DNA of 31,575 nucleotides from Nemertoderma westbladi. Its lineage: Eukaryota > Xenacoelomorpha > Nemertodermatida > Nemertodermatidae. Numbering within the stretch: the stretch's first letter is position 1; every line of letters starts with the position of its first letter. The notes below the pieces were generated by a model. It saw only the letters and a program-made list of their open reading frames with translations, was not told where the DNA came from and made no database searches. Positions 9,694 through 20,150 of the stretch are shown here, one piece after another. The DNA lies in NCBI GenBank assembly GCA_032718475.1, contig JAUCBJ010007270.1, positions 1 through 31,575 on the forward strand, given 5' to 3'. The position numbers were made by a program, and so were the translations under genes.

Positions 9694-12510
9694 TGTGGGG
9701 GCTAATTATCGGTTTGCAGTAGATTTTCGCGCTTTAAATTTAGTTTCAGTTCCACAGTTTTGGCCACTCACACGCATTGATGAAATGGTTGCTGAGGTAG
9801 GCGCAGCCAAACCAAAATATTTCACTGCGTTGGACTTTCGTTCAATGTTTTGGCAAGTAGGCCTCACTCCTGACGACCAAATTAAGACAGGATTTACCAC
9901 ACACAACGGTAACTATCACTTTACTAGAATGCCATACGGTTTGCAAGGTTGTCCCTCTACTTGTCAACGCTTAATGCAACTGGCTATGATAGGTATTGAC
10001 TTTGTGTTTGTGTATTTAGATGATGTTGTGCTATATTCTCAGACATGGGAGGCACACCTTATACTTGTCGCAACCGTACTTAGTAGAATTATTAGTCTGA
10101 ATCTGAAACTGAAACCTTCTAAGTGTGTATTCGGTACAACTACAGTAAAGTTCCTAGGCCATGTAGTAGATGAGTCTGGTGTACATGTTGATCCCGGTAA
10201 AACCCAGACAATGGTTGATTTTCCACAACCAACGAACGCGAAACAATTACATAGTTTCTTAGGTTTGTGTGGATTTTATAGGAAGTTTATAGAAGGATAT
10301 AGCACTATTGTGGCTCCCTTGAATTTATTATTGCGTAAGGATACTCGTTTTATATGGGACAGTGATTGTGATGTAGCATTTTGTGAGTTGAAGAAACGGA
10401 TGGTTAACCCACCCATACTTTCACACCCAGATTTTGACAGACATTTCTACTTAGAAACAGATGCTAGCGGTTTCAGTTTAGGTGCTGTTTTATCCCAAGA
10501 CCATGGTGTTATAGCCTATGCGTCTAGAAGTCTGACGGTTGCTGAGAGAAAGTGGTCCATCTCTGAGCTTGAGGGCTTGAGCGTTGTCTGGGCAACAGAA
10601 AAATTTCGATTTTATCTGTTGTGACGTGAGTTTACTTTGATATCTGATCATAGCCCATTGAGTTGTTTGAACACTAAGCGTGAACTCCCTGGCCAGTTAC
10701 AGAGATGGGCGCACAAACTGTCAGTCTTTCGTTACAATTTCATGTATAAACAAGGAAAGTACAACCGGGCCGATTGTCTGTCTCGAATCCCTCACATAAG
10801 TAAGCCAGATGTAGAATTTGACAATTGTATAGAACGTTCTAGAATAAATAACGAGCAAATCCAACAGAATATAGTACCTGAGAATGACTCAGGTGATAAC
10901 TTTTGTTTTGCAGTTTTTCCTGAACAAGACGTAACATGTGAGTCGGGACCAGACCAATCTCGTAGTTATAGACAATTTACAGCAGTAGAGAGTAAGAATG
11001 TGTCTGGTGATACGAATGTGGACGCTGACAATATGTCAAGCGATACCAATATTGACAATGATACAGACACACATAACAGTGACAGCCCTCCGTCCAATGA
11101 TTTTGCCGATGACGTCATATTTTTAGTGAATAATGACAAACATTATTTTTCAGAACACACACAATTTTGTTCTTTAGGGCAATTAAGAGAATTACAACAT
11201 AACGATCGAAATATCCAACCGATGATAGAATTGTTACTTACTGGATCAATGCCAACTAATACCAAACAATTATCAGAATTTAAAGCTATGTTCAAATTAA
11301 AAGGCAGCTACTGTATGATAGATAGCATATTGTGTCACATATCACACAGTAAACAAAAGCTAAAAATACAAATTGTCATTTCCAAGATACTTAGACGACA
11401 GATTATCACCTATTGCCATGACGACAAGTCACACATGGGCGTTGATAAAACCATCAGTGTAGTAGAGATGAAATATTACTGGACTGGATTTAGATCTGAC
11501 ATAAAACAACACATACAACGTTGTGACCCGTGCCAACGACGCAAAGGTAATCCACAAACACAACCATTAACCCCTTTACCTGCGGTAGAACGTGTGTTGC
11601 AGCGTATTTCAATGGACATAGTGAAGGGCTTTAAAGAGTCCTCTAGACGAAATAAAGTAGTTTTAACAGTAGTTGACTCGCTACGTACAACTATATGGAC
11701 TTCCAGATGAGAAGGCTAATACTGTAGCTCAGATTTTAGTTGATAGATATTTTTTGGTTTATGGGGCCCCGGAAACTATCCTTACGGACAGAGGTAGTAA
11801 TTTTACGTCAGGTGTATTCACAGAGATAGAGAAAATATTTGGAGTTGTCCCTGTCTTGACAGCAGTTTACCACCCTGCCTGCCTGTAACGGACTTACCGA
11901 GAGGACAAATGCCATAGCCACACACATGATGGCGCTAACAACAACTTCACCTGATACATGGGATGACATATTACCTGCTGTAGCATTCCATTATAATACA
12001 TCAGTTCAGAGCAGTTTAAATGAAACTCCTTTCTATTTGATGTTTGGTAGACAGGCCTCAACGCCTATAGATACACGAATCCAAAGACCTTTCAGTTTGT
12101 TAGCGGACGAAGCTAGTTTCCCAGACGAGGTACGTCTATGTTTGCAGCGAGGACAGGAGGTAGCTCGTCAGTGTTTACAACAGGCCCAAAATAAACAGAA
12201 ACGAACACATGATTCCAAGATAGCCAAGCGGAATCGCAGTAGAATAGTTACATACCAACCTGGACAATTAGTTCTATATTACGATCGATCAGAAAGAAAA
12301 CGCACTGATAAGTTGCGCTCTAAGTACACCGGCCCATACAGTATCCACCATAAACTAGGCAACTATACATATTCAATACATAAGGTACTAAATAGCGGTA
12401 AATGCAGTAAGCGGAAAATTACTGTCAACGCGAAGGACCTGAAGCAATTTTACCAACGTGACGGCGACGATACTGATAGTAGTTGTCAGACTGACAGCGA
12501 CAGCAATTAA
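9694..12510 (+). pseudogene. Gypsy pol remnant: reverse transcriptase, RNase H, integrase
   Basis: The coding trace begins inside the RT at ANYRFAVDFRALN, right at the LTR edge, so no native start exists. It continues with the palm LDFRSMFWQVGL, the catalytic VYLDDVVLYS and the connection KFLGHVV. RNase H follows (YLETDASGFSLGAVL, around 10450-10490). An in-frame TGA at 10622-10624 interrupts RNase H; the same frame resumes directly after it. Then come the conserved SDHSPL block, an acidic linker, and the integrase H2C2 finger (HDDKSHMG ... CDPCQRRKG, 11410-11550). The catalytic core has its aspartate region near 11668, TDRGSNF and a TERTN glutamate region. Two frameshifts break the integrase: one near 11671-11680, and one at 11875-11886 where a GCCT tandem repeat looks like a 4-bp duplication. 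The last frame ends at 12508. Not functional. Confidence 0.92.
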
Positions 12511-13394
12511 AAAAAAAATTGTAATTATTGCTTGTGGGAGACACATTGATTATTTTGAGTTGTTTACAAAATAAATTCGATACGCCATTTTTTTTCGTCT
12601 TCGGGTTACCTATCATATTTTGGGTAGTGAGTTGTACATATTATTTATATTTTTGTATAATATTACTTTTTACGATCGACCTATAATAACGAGATATGTG
12701 AGTGAACCTTGTCCAAAAATCTCAGATCCATACTGTATATTATATGTATGTATTGTATGTACGACCGACGTACTTACAGTACCGATAGTAGTTTGGCTCA
12801 TTATTGGCATTATAGCGGTGTGGTTAATTGTTGTTAGTTATGTTGGTTGTTATTTGCTTTAGCCTAAAGCTACGCGGTACGGTTACCGGTATTGATTACC
12901 CCGTTGATTGATATCACGATATTGTTATTTATTCGTATTTATTCAATAATATGGTTACTGTATGTAAAATGTATATTTAAGTTTAAGCAACTGTGGGCAT
13001 ATATTATATTTATTGATAGGTATATTGATATCAGCTCAGCATAGGAGTAACTTTGGCTTGTAAGCTATGTAACTGTTTTGTATAGTTACAATTGCAAGGG
13101 ATTTATATAGGTGCATTTGCTGGTCGTAACCTGCAGTACTTATGTATTTTTTACACATTGTGTGTAGGTAGATGATATAACCGAGCCTAGATGGTATATG
13201 AGCGGCTTTACTTTCACTTTAGGATTTTACTCCTTTGAGCTACGCCTACTGTTTTCATTATATTACTGCAATATCGTTTATATGGTTTAGCTTGATATAT
13301 ATACTGTATGTAGCTATTTGTTAGATATATTTTTTTGTGTAACGTACAAATATGTTTGAGGGGGGGATATGATAGCTCGAGGACGATACTTTTT
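12511..13394 (+). other. Gypsy 3' internal noncoding region
   Basis: About 0.9 kb of T/G-rich sequence lies between the pol end and the polypurine tract. Apart from the small hydrophobic frame at 12620-12862 it holds no coding signal I recognise. A second G-run preceded by purines (13358-13367) resembles an upstream polypurine tract. Confidence 0.6.
12620..12862 (+). CDS. Small hydrophobic ORF between pol and 3' LTR (doubtful)
   Basis: An 80-codon frame opens at a TTG (12620), with no good start codon, and ends at TAA (12860-12862). Its C-terminal half is strongly hydrophobic (VPIVVWLIIGIIAVWLIVV), as in a membrane span. The position after pol is where some gypsy elements carry an env-like gene, but there is no signal peptide, cleavage site or cysteine pattern to support that. 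It could be an env relic, an element-specific small protein or chance reading of T/G-rich sequence. Codon usage gives no decision. Confidence 0.25.
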   Translation: MGSELYILFIFLYNITFYDRPIITRYVSEPCPKISDPYCILYVCIVCTTDVLTVPIVVWLIIGIIAVWLIVVSYVGCYLL

Positions 13395-13408
13395 AAGGAG
13401 GGGGGAGA
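13395..13408 (+). other. Polypurine tract
   Basis: AAGGAGGGGGGAGA lies directly against the first base of the right LTR, the normal place for the plus-strand priming site of an LTR retrotransposon. Confidence 0.85.
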
Positions 13409-13861
13409 TGTGATAGTATGTCTCATGGGCTGCCTCATCCTGGGGATATTGGTTGAGTTGATTTGGGATATTGTGCAGAGCTCTTTTGTGGACCCAGATG
13501 GAAATGTGTCACTCTATTGTTAGGCTTACCGCTAACAGCCTGTATTCACTTAACAGCCTATTGTTAGGCTTACCGCTAACAGCCTGTATTCACTTAACAG
13601 GTAAAACAGCTGTGGTTTACATCTATTTGGAGCTCTGTGCATGGGGTTTGATATTGGCAGTACCGTATCGAGAGTGTAGTAGTGTAGAGTCCGAGGTTGT
13701 GGGTTGGTGTAGGTTTTGTTTTTGTATTTATGTAGTATTTCCGTATGTATTGTCGCTGATACTTTTAGCAAATGAAAATAAAGTCTGTAACTTTAAGAAA
13801 TTGTATATTTACAACAAACCATATCGACCCTGAATCCCGGGACCTGGGGTGAACTCTCACA
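13409..13861 (+). repeat. 3' LTR
   Basis: 453 bp, TG...CA, about 99 percent identical to the left LTR. It carries the same 44-bp duplication (from about 13514) and the AATAAA signal (13777-13782). It has an extra 8 bases near 13677-13684, a local duplication of TAGTGTAG-type sequence. Confidence 0.93.
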
Positions 13862-13865
13862 AATA
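13862..13865. repeat. Target-site duplication AATA (right copy)
   Basis: Matches 9245-9248 on the other side of the gypsy element. Removing the element and one copy rejoins the LINE-B reading directly after its YADD block. Confidence 0.7.
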
Positions 13866-14357
13866 GATATTAGTACAATGTCATCTGCGTATAACAGCAA
13901 AAATAATTTAATATAACCAAAACTAATACCATTAACCCCACCTAATCTCAATTCGGATTCCAGATCATTGATAAACAGTGCAAAAAGTAAAGGGGAGAGG
14001 CTTTCACCTTCTAATACACCTAATAAGCACGAAAATTCGGCTGATGTCATTATAAATTACCTTAGACCTAATAGTACTTTAAAGACTCTTGATGACAGTT
14101 AACATTTTTCCACAAAAACCTAAATTTATTAATTTAGTCCAAAGAGCTGTTCCATCTACTTTGTCGAACGCCTTTCGAAAATCAATAAAAGTACAAAATA
14201 GTCTACGCCTAATATCCCTCATATGGGCATCAACTCAAAGAGTCAAAAAAGTCATAGTTACTATTAGCTATTAATTAATGAAGTTAATAATTTATCCAAT
14301 GTGCTTAGCAATGTAATACCACGATAGTTAGAGGCTTCCGCTGCGCTGCCATTCCTT
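13862..14357 (-). pseudogene. LINE-B reverse transcriptase, palm region
   Basis: On the minus strand it reads LYKRNG, SNYRGITLLSTLDKLL (14278-14357), then after stops and frame changes the palm block FIDFRKAFDKVDG (around 14165-14200). Next come GVLEGESLSPLLFALFINDLE (13960-14020) and LLLYADDIVLIS, cut by the gypsy element at 13862. The usual R-Q-G of the G-x-R-Q-G-D motif reads E-G-E here. A deletion between the NYRG and DFRKAF blocks removes the expected intervening 60-70 residues. A degenerate, nonfunctional copy. Confidence 0.85.
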
Positions 14358-14977
14358 TTATACAAGGGCATTAAGGGGGGGGTACACCCCCTTATACAAG
14401 GGCATTAAGGGGGGGGGTACACCCCCTTATACAAGGGCATTAAGGGGGGGTACACCCCCTTATACAAGGGCATTAAGGGGGGGGGGTACACCCCCTTATA
14501 CAAGGGCATTAAGGGGGGGGTACACCCCCTTATACAAGGGCATTAAGGGGGGGGTACACCCCCTTATACAAGGGCATTAAGGGGGGGGTACACCCCCTTA
14601 TACAAGGGCATTAAGGGGGGGGTACACCCCCTTATACAAGGGCATTAAGGGGGGGGTACACCCCCTTATACAAGGGCATTAAGGGGGGGGTACACCCCCT
14701 TATACAAGGGCATTAAGGGGGGGGTACACCCCCTTATACAAGGGCATTAAGGGGGGGGTACACCCCCTTATACAAGGGCATTAAGGGGGGGGTACACCCC
14801 CTTATACAAGGGCATTAAGGGGGGGGGTACACCCCCTTATACAAGGGCATTAAGGGGGGGGGTACACCCCCTTATACAAGGGCATTAAGGGGGGGGGTAC
14901 ACCCCCTTATACAAGGGCATTAAGGGGGGGTACACCCCCTTATACAAGGGCATTAAGGGGGGGTACACCCCCCTTAA
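14358..14977 (+). repeat. 33-36-bp minisatellite with a G-run/C-run palindrome, 18 copies
   Basis: Each unit consists of TTATACAAGGGCATTAA followed by seven to ten G, TACA and five to six C. Variation is almost wholly in G-run length. The 17-base part is LINE-B coding sequence (minus-strand LMPLYK region). The palindromic part is foreign to LINE-B and is bounded by TTAA at the array end (14974-14977). The structure suggests that a small TTAA-flanked palindrome inserted into the LINE and then amplified together with the adjacent LINE segment. Confidence 0.93.
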
Positions 14978-15270
14978 CAATCCAATAGCCCAGGCCTGTG
15001 GGAAATATTCTTTGTAAAATATCGCATTAAAAATGCATGTAATTATCGGGGTCAACTCAGTGGCACCTTCGATGAAAAATTAATTAATAAGCAGGTCCTG
15101 TCCTGGGGCTTTGCCCCTTTTTAAAGCCAAAATTGCAGCAGCTACTTCGTCCATTTCAAAGGGGATACCTAAATGTACTTCAAAATATTCCTTACTAAGT
15201 TCAACATTAAAAGTGGATGCACTACTGGCACCCATATCTTCGAAAGAACCTTCGCCACAAGTCACGTTGT
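14978..15270 (-). pseudogene. LINE-B reverse transcriptase, N-terminal part
   Basis: The minus strand reads FEMDEVAAAILALKRGKAPGQD (about 15090-15160), the start of the reverse-transcriptase fingers, preceded by a linker (15160-15270). After a break near 15075-15085 it continues with IEGATELTPIITCIF and FPQAWAIGLL (14978-15065), the region leading to the next finger strand. It then meets the minisatellite. One stop/frame change lies around 15080. No endonuclease precedes it, because at 15270 the sequence changes to another LINE tail. Confidence 0.8.
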
Positions 15271-15334
15271 CCTGCAAAGCGGAGACGACTTTGTTCTTGT
15301 GTCAAGCTTGGTGGAACCAATGAGACACCTCCAA
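15271..15334 (-). pseudogene. Fragment of an RTE-like LINE C-terminus, shared with 23427-23492
   Basis: The segment TCCTGCAAAGCGGAG ... GTGTCAAGCTTG ... GACACCTCCAATG matches 23427-23492 with few differences. On the minus strand there it codes LRFAGHC, the conserved C-terminal block of RTE-like LINEs. Here the homology stops abruptly at 15271, where LINE-B starts, and at 15334, where the 47-bp array starts. It is therefore a junction fragment rather than a gene. Confidence 0.75.
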
Positions 15335-15340
15335 TGATGA

Positions 15341-16530
15341 TTTTTGGTTGAACTAGTTTTTATACGTTGGTTGAACTAAGCTACAATTTTTGGTTGAACT
15401 CGTTTTTTATACGTTGGTTGAACTAAGCTACAATTTTTGGTTGAACTCGTTTTTTATACGTTGGTTGAACTAAGCTACAATTTTTGGTTGAACTAGTTTT
15501 TTATACGTTGGTTGAACTAAGCTACAATTTTTGGTTGAACTAGTTTTTATACGTTGGTTGAACTAAGCTACAATTTTTGGTTGAACTCGTTTTTTATACG
15601 TTGGTGGAACTAAGCTACAATGTTTTGGTTGAACTAGTTTCTTATACGTTGGTTGAACTAAGCTACAATTTTTGGTTGAACTAGTTTTTTATACGTTGGT
15701 TGAACTAAGCTACAATTTTTGGTTGAACTAGTTTTTTATACGTTGGTTGAACTAAGCTACAATGTTTTGTTGAACTAGTTTTTTATACGTTGGTTGAACT
15801 AAGCTACAATTTTTGGTTGAACTAGTTTTTTATACGTTGGTTGAACTAAGCTACAATTTTTGGTTGAACTAGTTTTTATACGTTGGTTGAACTAAGCTAC
15901 AATTTTTGGTTGAACTAGTTTTTTATACGTTGGTTGAACTAAGCTACAATTTTTGGTTGAACTAGTTTTTTATACGTTGGTTGAAATAAGCTACAATGTT
16001 TTGGTTGAACTCGTTTTTTATACGTTGGTTGAACTAGTTTTTCATACGTTGGTTGAACTAAGCTACAATTTTTGGTTGAACTAGTTTTTATACGTTGGTT
16101 GAACTAAGCTACAATTTTTGGTTGAACTAGTTTTTTATACGTTGGTTGAACTAAGCTACAATTTTTGGTTGAACTCGTTTTTTATACGTTGTTTGAACTA
16201 AGCTACAATTTTTGGTTGAACTAGTTTTTTATACGTTGGTTGAACTAAGCTACAATTTTTGGTTGAACTAGTTTTTTATACGTTGGTTGAACTAAGCTAC
16301 AATTTTTGGTTGAACTAGTTTTTTATACGTTGGTTGAACTAGTTTTTTATACGTTGGTTGAACTAAGCTACAATGTTTTGGTTGAACTAGTTTTTTTATA
16401 CGTTGGTTGAACTAGTTTTTTATACGTTGGTTGAACTAGTTTTTTATACGTTGGTTGAACTAAGCTACAATGTTTTGGTTGAACTAGTTTTCTTTTCATA
16501 CGTTGGTTGAACTAAGCTACAATGTTTTGT
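15341..16530 (+). repeat. 47-bp minisatellite, about 25 units, upstream of LINE-C
   Basis: The repeat alternates two related half-units that both start GGTTGAACT. One continues AAGCTACAATTTTT (23 bp). The other continues AGTTTTTTATACGTT (24 bp; CG for AG in some copies). A few positions (for example 16020-16050, 16325-16350, 16400-16445) have consecutive copies of the second half-unit only. Units differ by single substitutions and T-run length, so this array is older or less homogenised than the 18-bp one. It ends 10-15 bp before the LINE-C reading frame. On the minus strand each unit contains a TATAAAAA string. Confidence 0.93.
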
Positions 16531-19500
16531 TAGGATAATGCATGGTTGGGATATTGGTATTGGGCATTTTAATTATTGTATTACTTCTGTCTAGTGCTGT
16601 AGATTCTCCGGTAAACAACACTAATTGTCTACGGAGTGTCCCCGTTCACTTATTTGATCCGACGACTACAAAAAACTACACCCCACCCCCACCCCTCACT
16701 CTCTCTCTCTACCCCTACCGTCTACCCAATCCCCTCCCCCCCATCCCTCCGCCAATGCAGTACTCCCCGCACTCACCCTGTCCCATTTCATGTAACTTCT
16801 GCTACTCGAGATTCGAACCCACTGATTATATTTTTATTTGTATAGCCTGTAATAATCAGTTTCATTTGCCCTGTGGCTCATTCCTACTCCCCCACGAGAT
16901 AAACAATGCTGGGCGCATACGATACGACGATTACTGTGTTTATTGTTATTCCGAAATATTTCCCTTCTTTTCTGTACATCCTGACGACCCTGATATTTTC
17001 CCCTCTGTAGACGCCCTACCTGAATCACAAATACTTAACCAAACCTTTTCAAGCCTAGACGCAGATGACAATATAACAAATCTTAATATTAATGGAGGAA
17101 CCTACACTGAAAAAAGTTTTAAAACCGAAATAAAAAATTTAAATGACATGTCAACATTTTCTATTTTTAATTTAAACTGCCGCAGCATCTCAAAAAATAT
17201 CTCACCCATAACTGATTTTCTACTATTAATTGAAAAAAAATTTGATGTGCTTACTTTTTCCGAAACTTTTCTGACGGACCAATCAAACTTAGACCTATTA
17301 AAAATTCAAGGCTACAAATCCCCTTATACAGATAATCGAAAATTAGGTAAGCTAGATAGAGGTGGGACAGCTATATATGTGCAGGAACATTTAGAAACAT
17401 ATGAACGAAATGATTTAAAAATGAAGGATCTTGAAAACTCATGGATCGAAATTAAACGCCCTAAATCTAAGCCTCTACTAATAGGAACTCTATACAGACC
17501 CGAAACAATGAAACGTGACGACTTCTTCTCTCTTCTTGACTGTACTCTTTCTAAACTTGCTGACACTCATAACGACATTATTATAACTGGTGATACCAAT
17601 ATTATAGATTTGCTAACTTCTAGAGACAATCCCACTGAATATATAAACATCCTCAACAGCTACGGTTTCATCCAACTCATCCAAGACCCTACCAGAATAA
17701 CTCCATGGACTCAAACATGCATCGACCATATCATAACAAATATTACTACAGCTGCTACAAATTCTGGAACATTTAATACAAAAATTGGAACCACAGACCA
17801 TCAGCCAACATTTACAATGTTTATGAACTATGAATGCTACTTTAATAATACAAAAAATTACACTAAGTTCGATTATTCAAATTTCAATTACCAAAATTTT
17901 ATGAAAGACCTTGACCTACCAACCACTTGGACCTACACTTCTCATAACGTCTCAAATAAGGAAAAATTCGACATATTTTATCAAGATATAGAAAAATTAT
18001 TTAACCTACATGTACCAAAAAAAGTTGTACCGCCAAAAAAAATCGCAAACAAACCCTGGATGACCGATGCCCTCTTATCTAGTACTCTAACAAAAAATAA
18101 ACTCTACCGCTATTACATGAAACATCCCACTGAAGCTAACCTTAAAACATTTAAATCGTATAGAAACAAATTAACTAGTACTCTACGAGCCGCTGAACGA
18201 CAGTACTACACCAAACAATTTCAACAAAACTCTAAAAACACAAGAAAAACGTGGTTAATAATAAATTCAGCACTTAATAAATCAAAAAAATTTACAATTC
18301 CCAAACAAATAACCACACGCACTGATGACACTGTACAAACCACTCGGGACCCAAAAAATATTGCGAACATACTAAACGAGCACTTTTCCACTGTAGGTAC
18401 TAAATTAAATAACAAAATATCTATGTCTAATCGCTCCCCGCTACGACACATTCCTAACTCTAATCGCAGACCGAACTCATTCTCTCTAATTGAAACTACG
18501 CCTATAGAAGTAGAATATTTACTATTACATATAAATCCTAAATCTGCAACTAATGATACTTTTCCGATGAAACTACTTCTACTAGCAGCTAAACCTATAT
18601 CTATTCGATTAAGCAAACTAATAAACTTATCTATAAACCAAGGATTCTTCCCCAAGTCACTTCAAATAGCCAAAATTATCCCCTCTTTTAAATCTGAAGA
18701 TCCGACGGACCCAAATAATTATCGACCCATTTCACTCTTACCTGTATTAAGCAAAATATTTGAGCAAATTATAAATTCTCAGCTACAATCCTACCTCTCA
18801 AAATATAATATCCTTTCAAATTCGCAATATGGTTTTCGCGCCAAAACATCAACATCTCATGCCCTTATTTCAGTCATTGAAAAAATTCACCAAGCATTAG
18901 ATAACAAAAACTCGACCTGCGCTATTTATATTGACTTGAGGAAAGCATTCGATACTGTGAACCATAAAATTTTACTTGACAAGCTCAACTGCTATGGCGT
19001 ACGCGGGGTCCCTCTAAAACTAATAAGCAGCTTTCTGTCATCTAGACTTCAGTACGTTTCCGTAGATAATCACTGTTCCTCTCTCCTCCCCCTCCTCTGT
19101 GGGCTCCCACAAGGAGGGGTCCTATCCCCCTTACTGTTTCTACTCTATATAAACGATCTCCCTAATGCCACTACCCTCTTATCCACACTATTCGCTGATG
19201 ATACGACTCTCTATCAAGCTGGAAACAATATAACTACTCTAACCAATAATATAAATTCTGAATTAAATCACGTTGCTGACTGGCTGATAGACAATCGTCT
19301 CTCTTTGAATTAAAAAAAAACTGAATCAACTATTTTCTCAAACGTATTAAAAAATCCTCAGGATACACTTAGATTAATAATAAACCACCAAAACATCAAA
19401 CTAACAAACTGCACAAAATTTTTAGGAATCTATGTAGATAACAAGTTAACATGGAAATCACACATCAAACACATACTCTCTAAAATATCTAAGTCTTCAG

Positions 19501-20150
19501 GTATATTTTATAAACTACGACACATATTTCCACCACATATCCTTAGGCAACTATATTTCACGCTAATACATCCCTACCTTAACTACGGCATTATACTATG
19601 GGGTAGTGCGCATTCTACTACACTAAATCCCTTAAAAACTAAAATAAATAAAATAGTTAGGTGTATTACCTTTAGTCACTATAGATCTTCAGCTCTCCCT
19701 ATCTACAAATCACTATCAATACTCCATCTAGATTCACTATATAAGTTCCACGTAGCTAACTTTATGTACAATATAAATAACAACTTAATACAAAACGATA
19801 CACTGCAAAATTTATTTAGGAAATCCTCCAGCTTACATAGTTACAGTACCCGCTCAGCGGCTCGTGGAGACTTTTACATTGATACAGTAAGGCTAGACTC
19901 CTCACAACGATCCGTGAGTTTTCAAGGTCCTATGGTTTGGAATAAACTACCCCTGGAAATTCGAAAATGCAAAACAAAAGGTTTATTTACAAAAAAACTA
20001 AAACAACATCTCTTAGCTCTATAATAAATTTACCAAAATACTAATAATTAAAAAATCTACTAATCAAACACAGTATCTCCCAAAGTTTGTGCCCAGCAGC
20101 GTATTGTACTGTGGCAGACTGGAATGGAACTGCTAACGAACTAAAAATAT
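16531..20150 (+). mobile_element. LINE-C: near-complete PHD-finger LINE
   Basis: A forward non-LTR retrotransposon with one long ORF covering zinc finger, endonuclease, reverse transcriptase and C-terminal domain (16542-20024), then an A-rich 3' region. The 47-bp array precedes it and may be part of its 5' untranslated region. No separate ORF1 is visible upstream. The 3' end is not sharply defined: no poly-A tail is seen and the sequence changes near 20090-20160. No target duplication could be identified. Confidence 0.88.
16542..20024 (+). pseudogene. LINE-C ORF2 with a single in-frame TAA
   Basis: The frame runs 1160 codons with one interruption, TAA at 19311-19313 (codon 924), directly before an A run; the same frame continues open to 20024. 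Residues 1-22 are hydrophobic and may be untranslated leader. A proline-rich stretch follows, then a C4HC3 PHD-like finger (residues about 80-137: CxxC, CxxC, HxxC, CxxC). The endonuclease is at 200-430, with FNLNCRS, E241 in SETFLT, TLYRP, D351 in TGDTN, IDHI and H420 in TDHQP. The RT is at about 610-920, with NYRPISLLP, QYGFR, D798 in YIDLRKAFDTVNH, GLPQGGVLSPLLF and FADD at 884-887. After the TAA come FLGIYVDNKLTW, YLNYGIILWG and WNKLP, the normal C-terminus. All visible catalytic residues remain, so the copy is young or damaged only here. CR1/L2-like; clade not certain. Confidence 0.92.

Larger units (their letters stand above)
9249..13861 (+). mobile_element. Ty3/gypsy LTR retrotransposon, internally deleted
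   Basis: This is a 4.6-kb element with two LTRs (445 and 453 bp), each starting TGTGATAG and ending CTCACA, flanked by AATA. The interior keeps reverse transcriptase, RNase H and integrase in gypsy order, then a 0.9-kb non-pol stretch and a polypurine tract. The left LTR runs straight into the reverse transcriptase: primer-binding site, gag, protease and the first part of the RT fingers are missing. With LTR divergence near 1 percent the insertion is recent, so the deletion either occurred after insertion or was already carried by the copied template. It is inserted in LINE-B on the opposite strand. Confidence 0.93.
8107..15270 (-). mobile_element. LINE-B: decayed LINE split by a gypsy element and by a minisatellite
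   Basis: Minus-strand pieces at 14978-15270, 13862-14357 and 8107-9248 read in the right order as one LINE protein: start of the reverse transcriptase, palm with YADD, then thumb, connection and a C-terminal Cys-rich region. The Ty3/gypsy element (9249-13861) sits directly after the YADDIVLIS coding block. The G/C minisatellite (14358-14977) sits in the finger region. Several frameshifts and stops show that the copy is old. No endonuclease region is present, and upstream of 15270 it joins a different LINE tail. 3' limit not determined. Confidence 0.8.
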
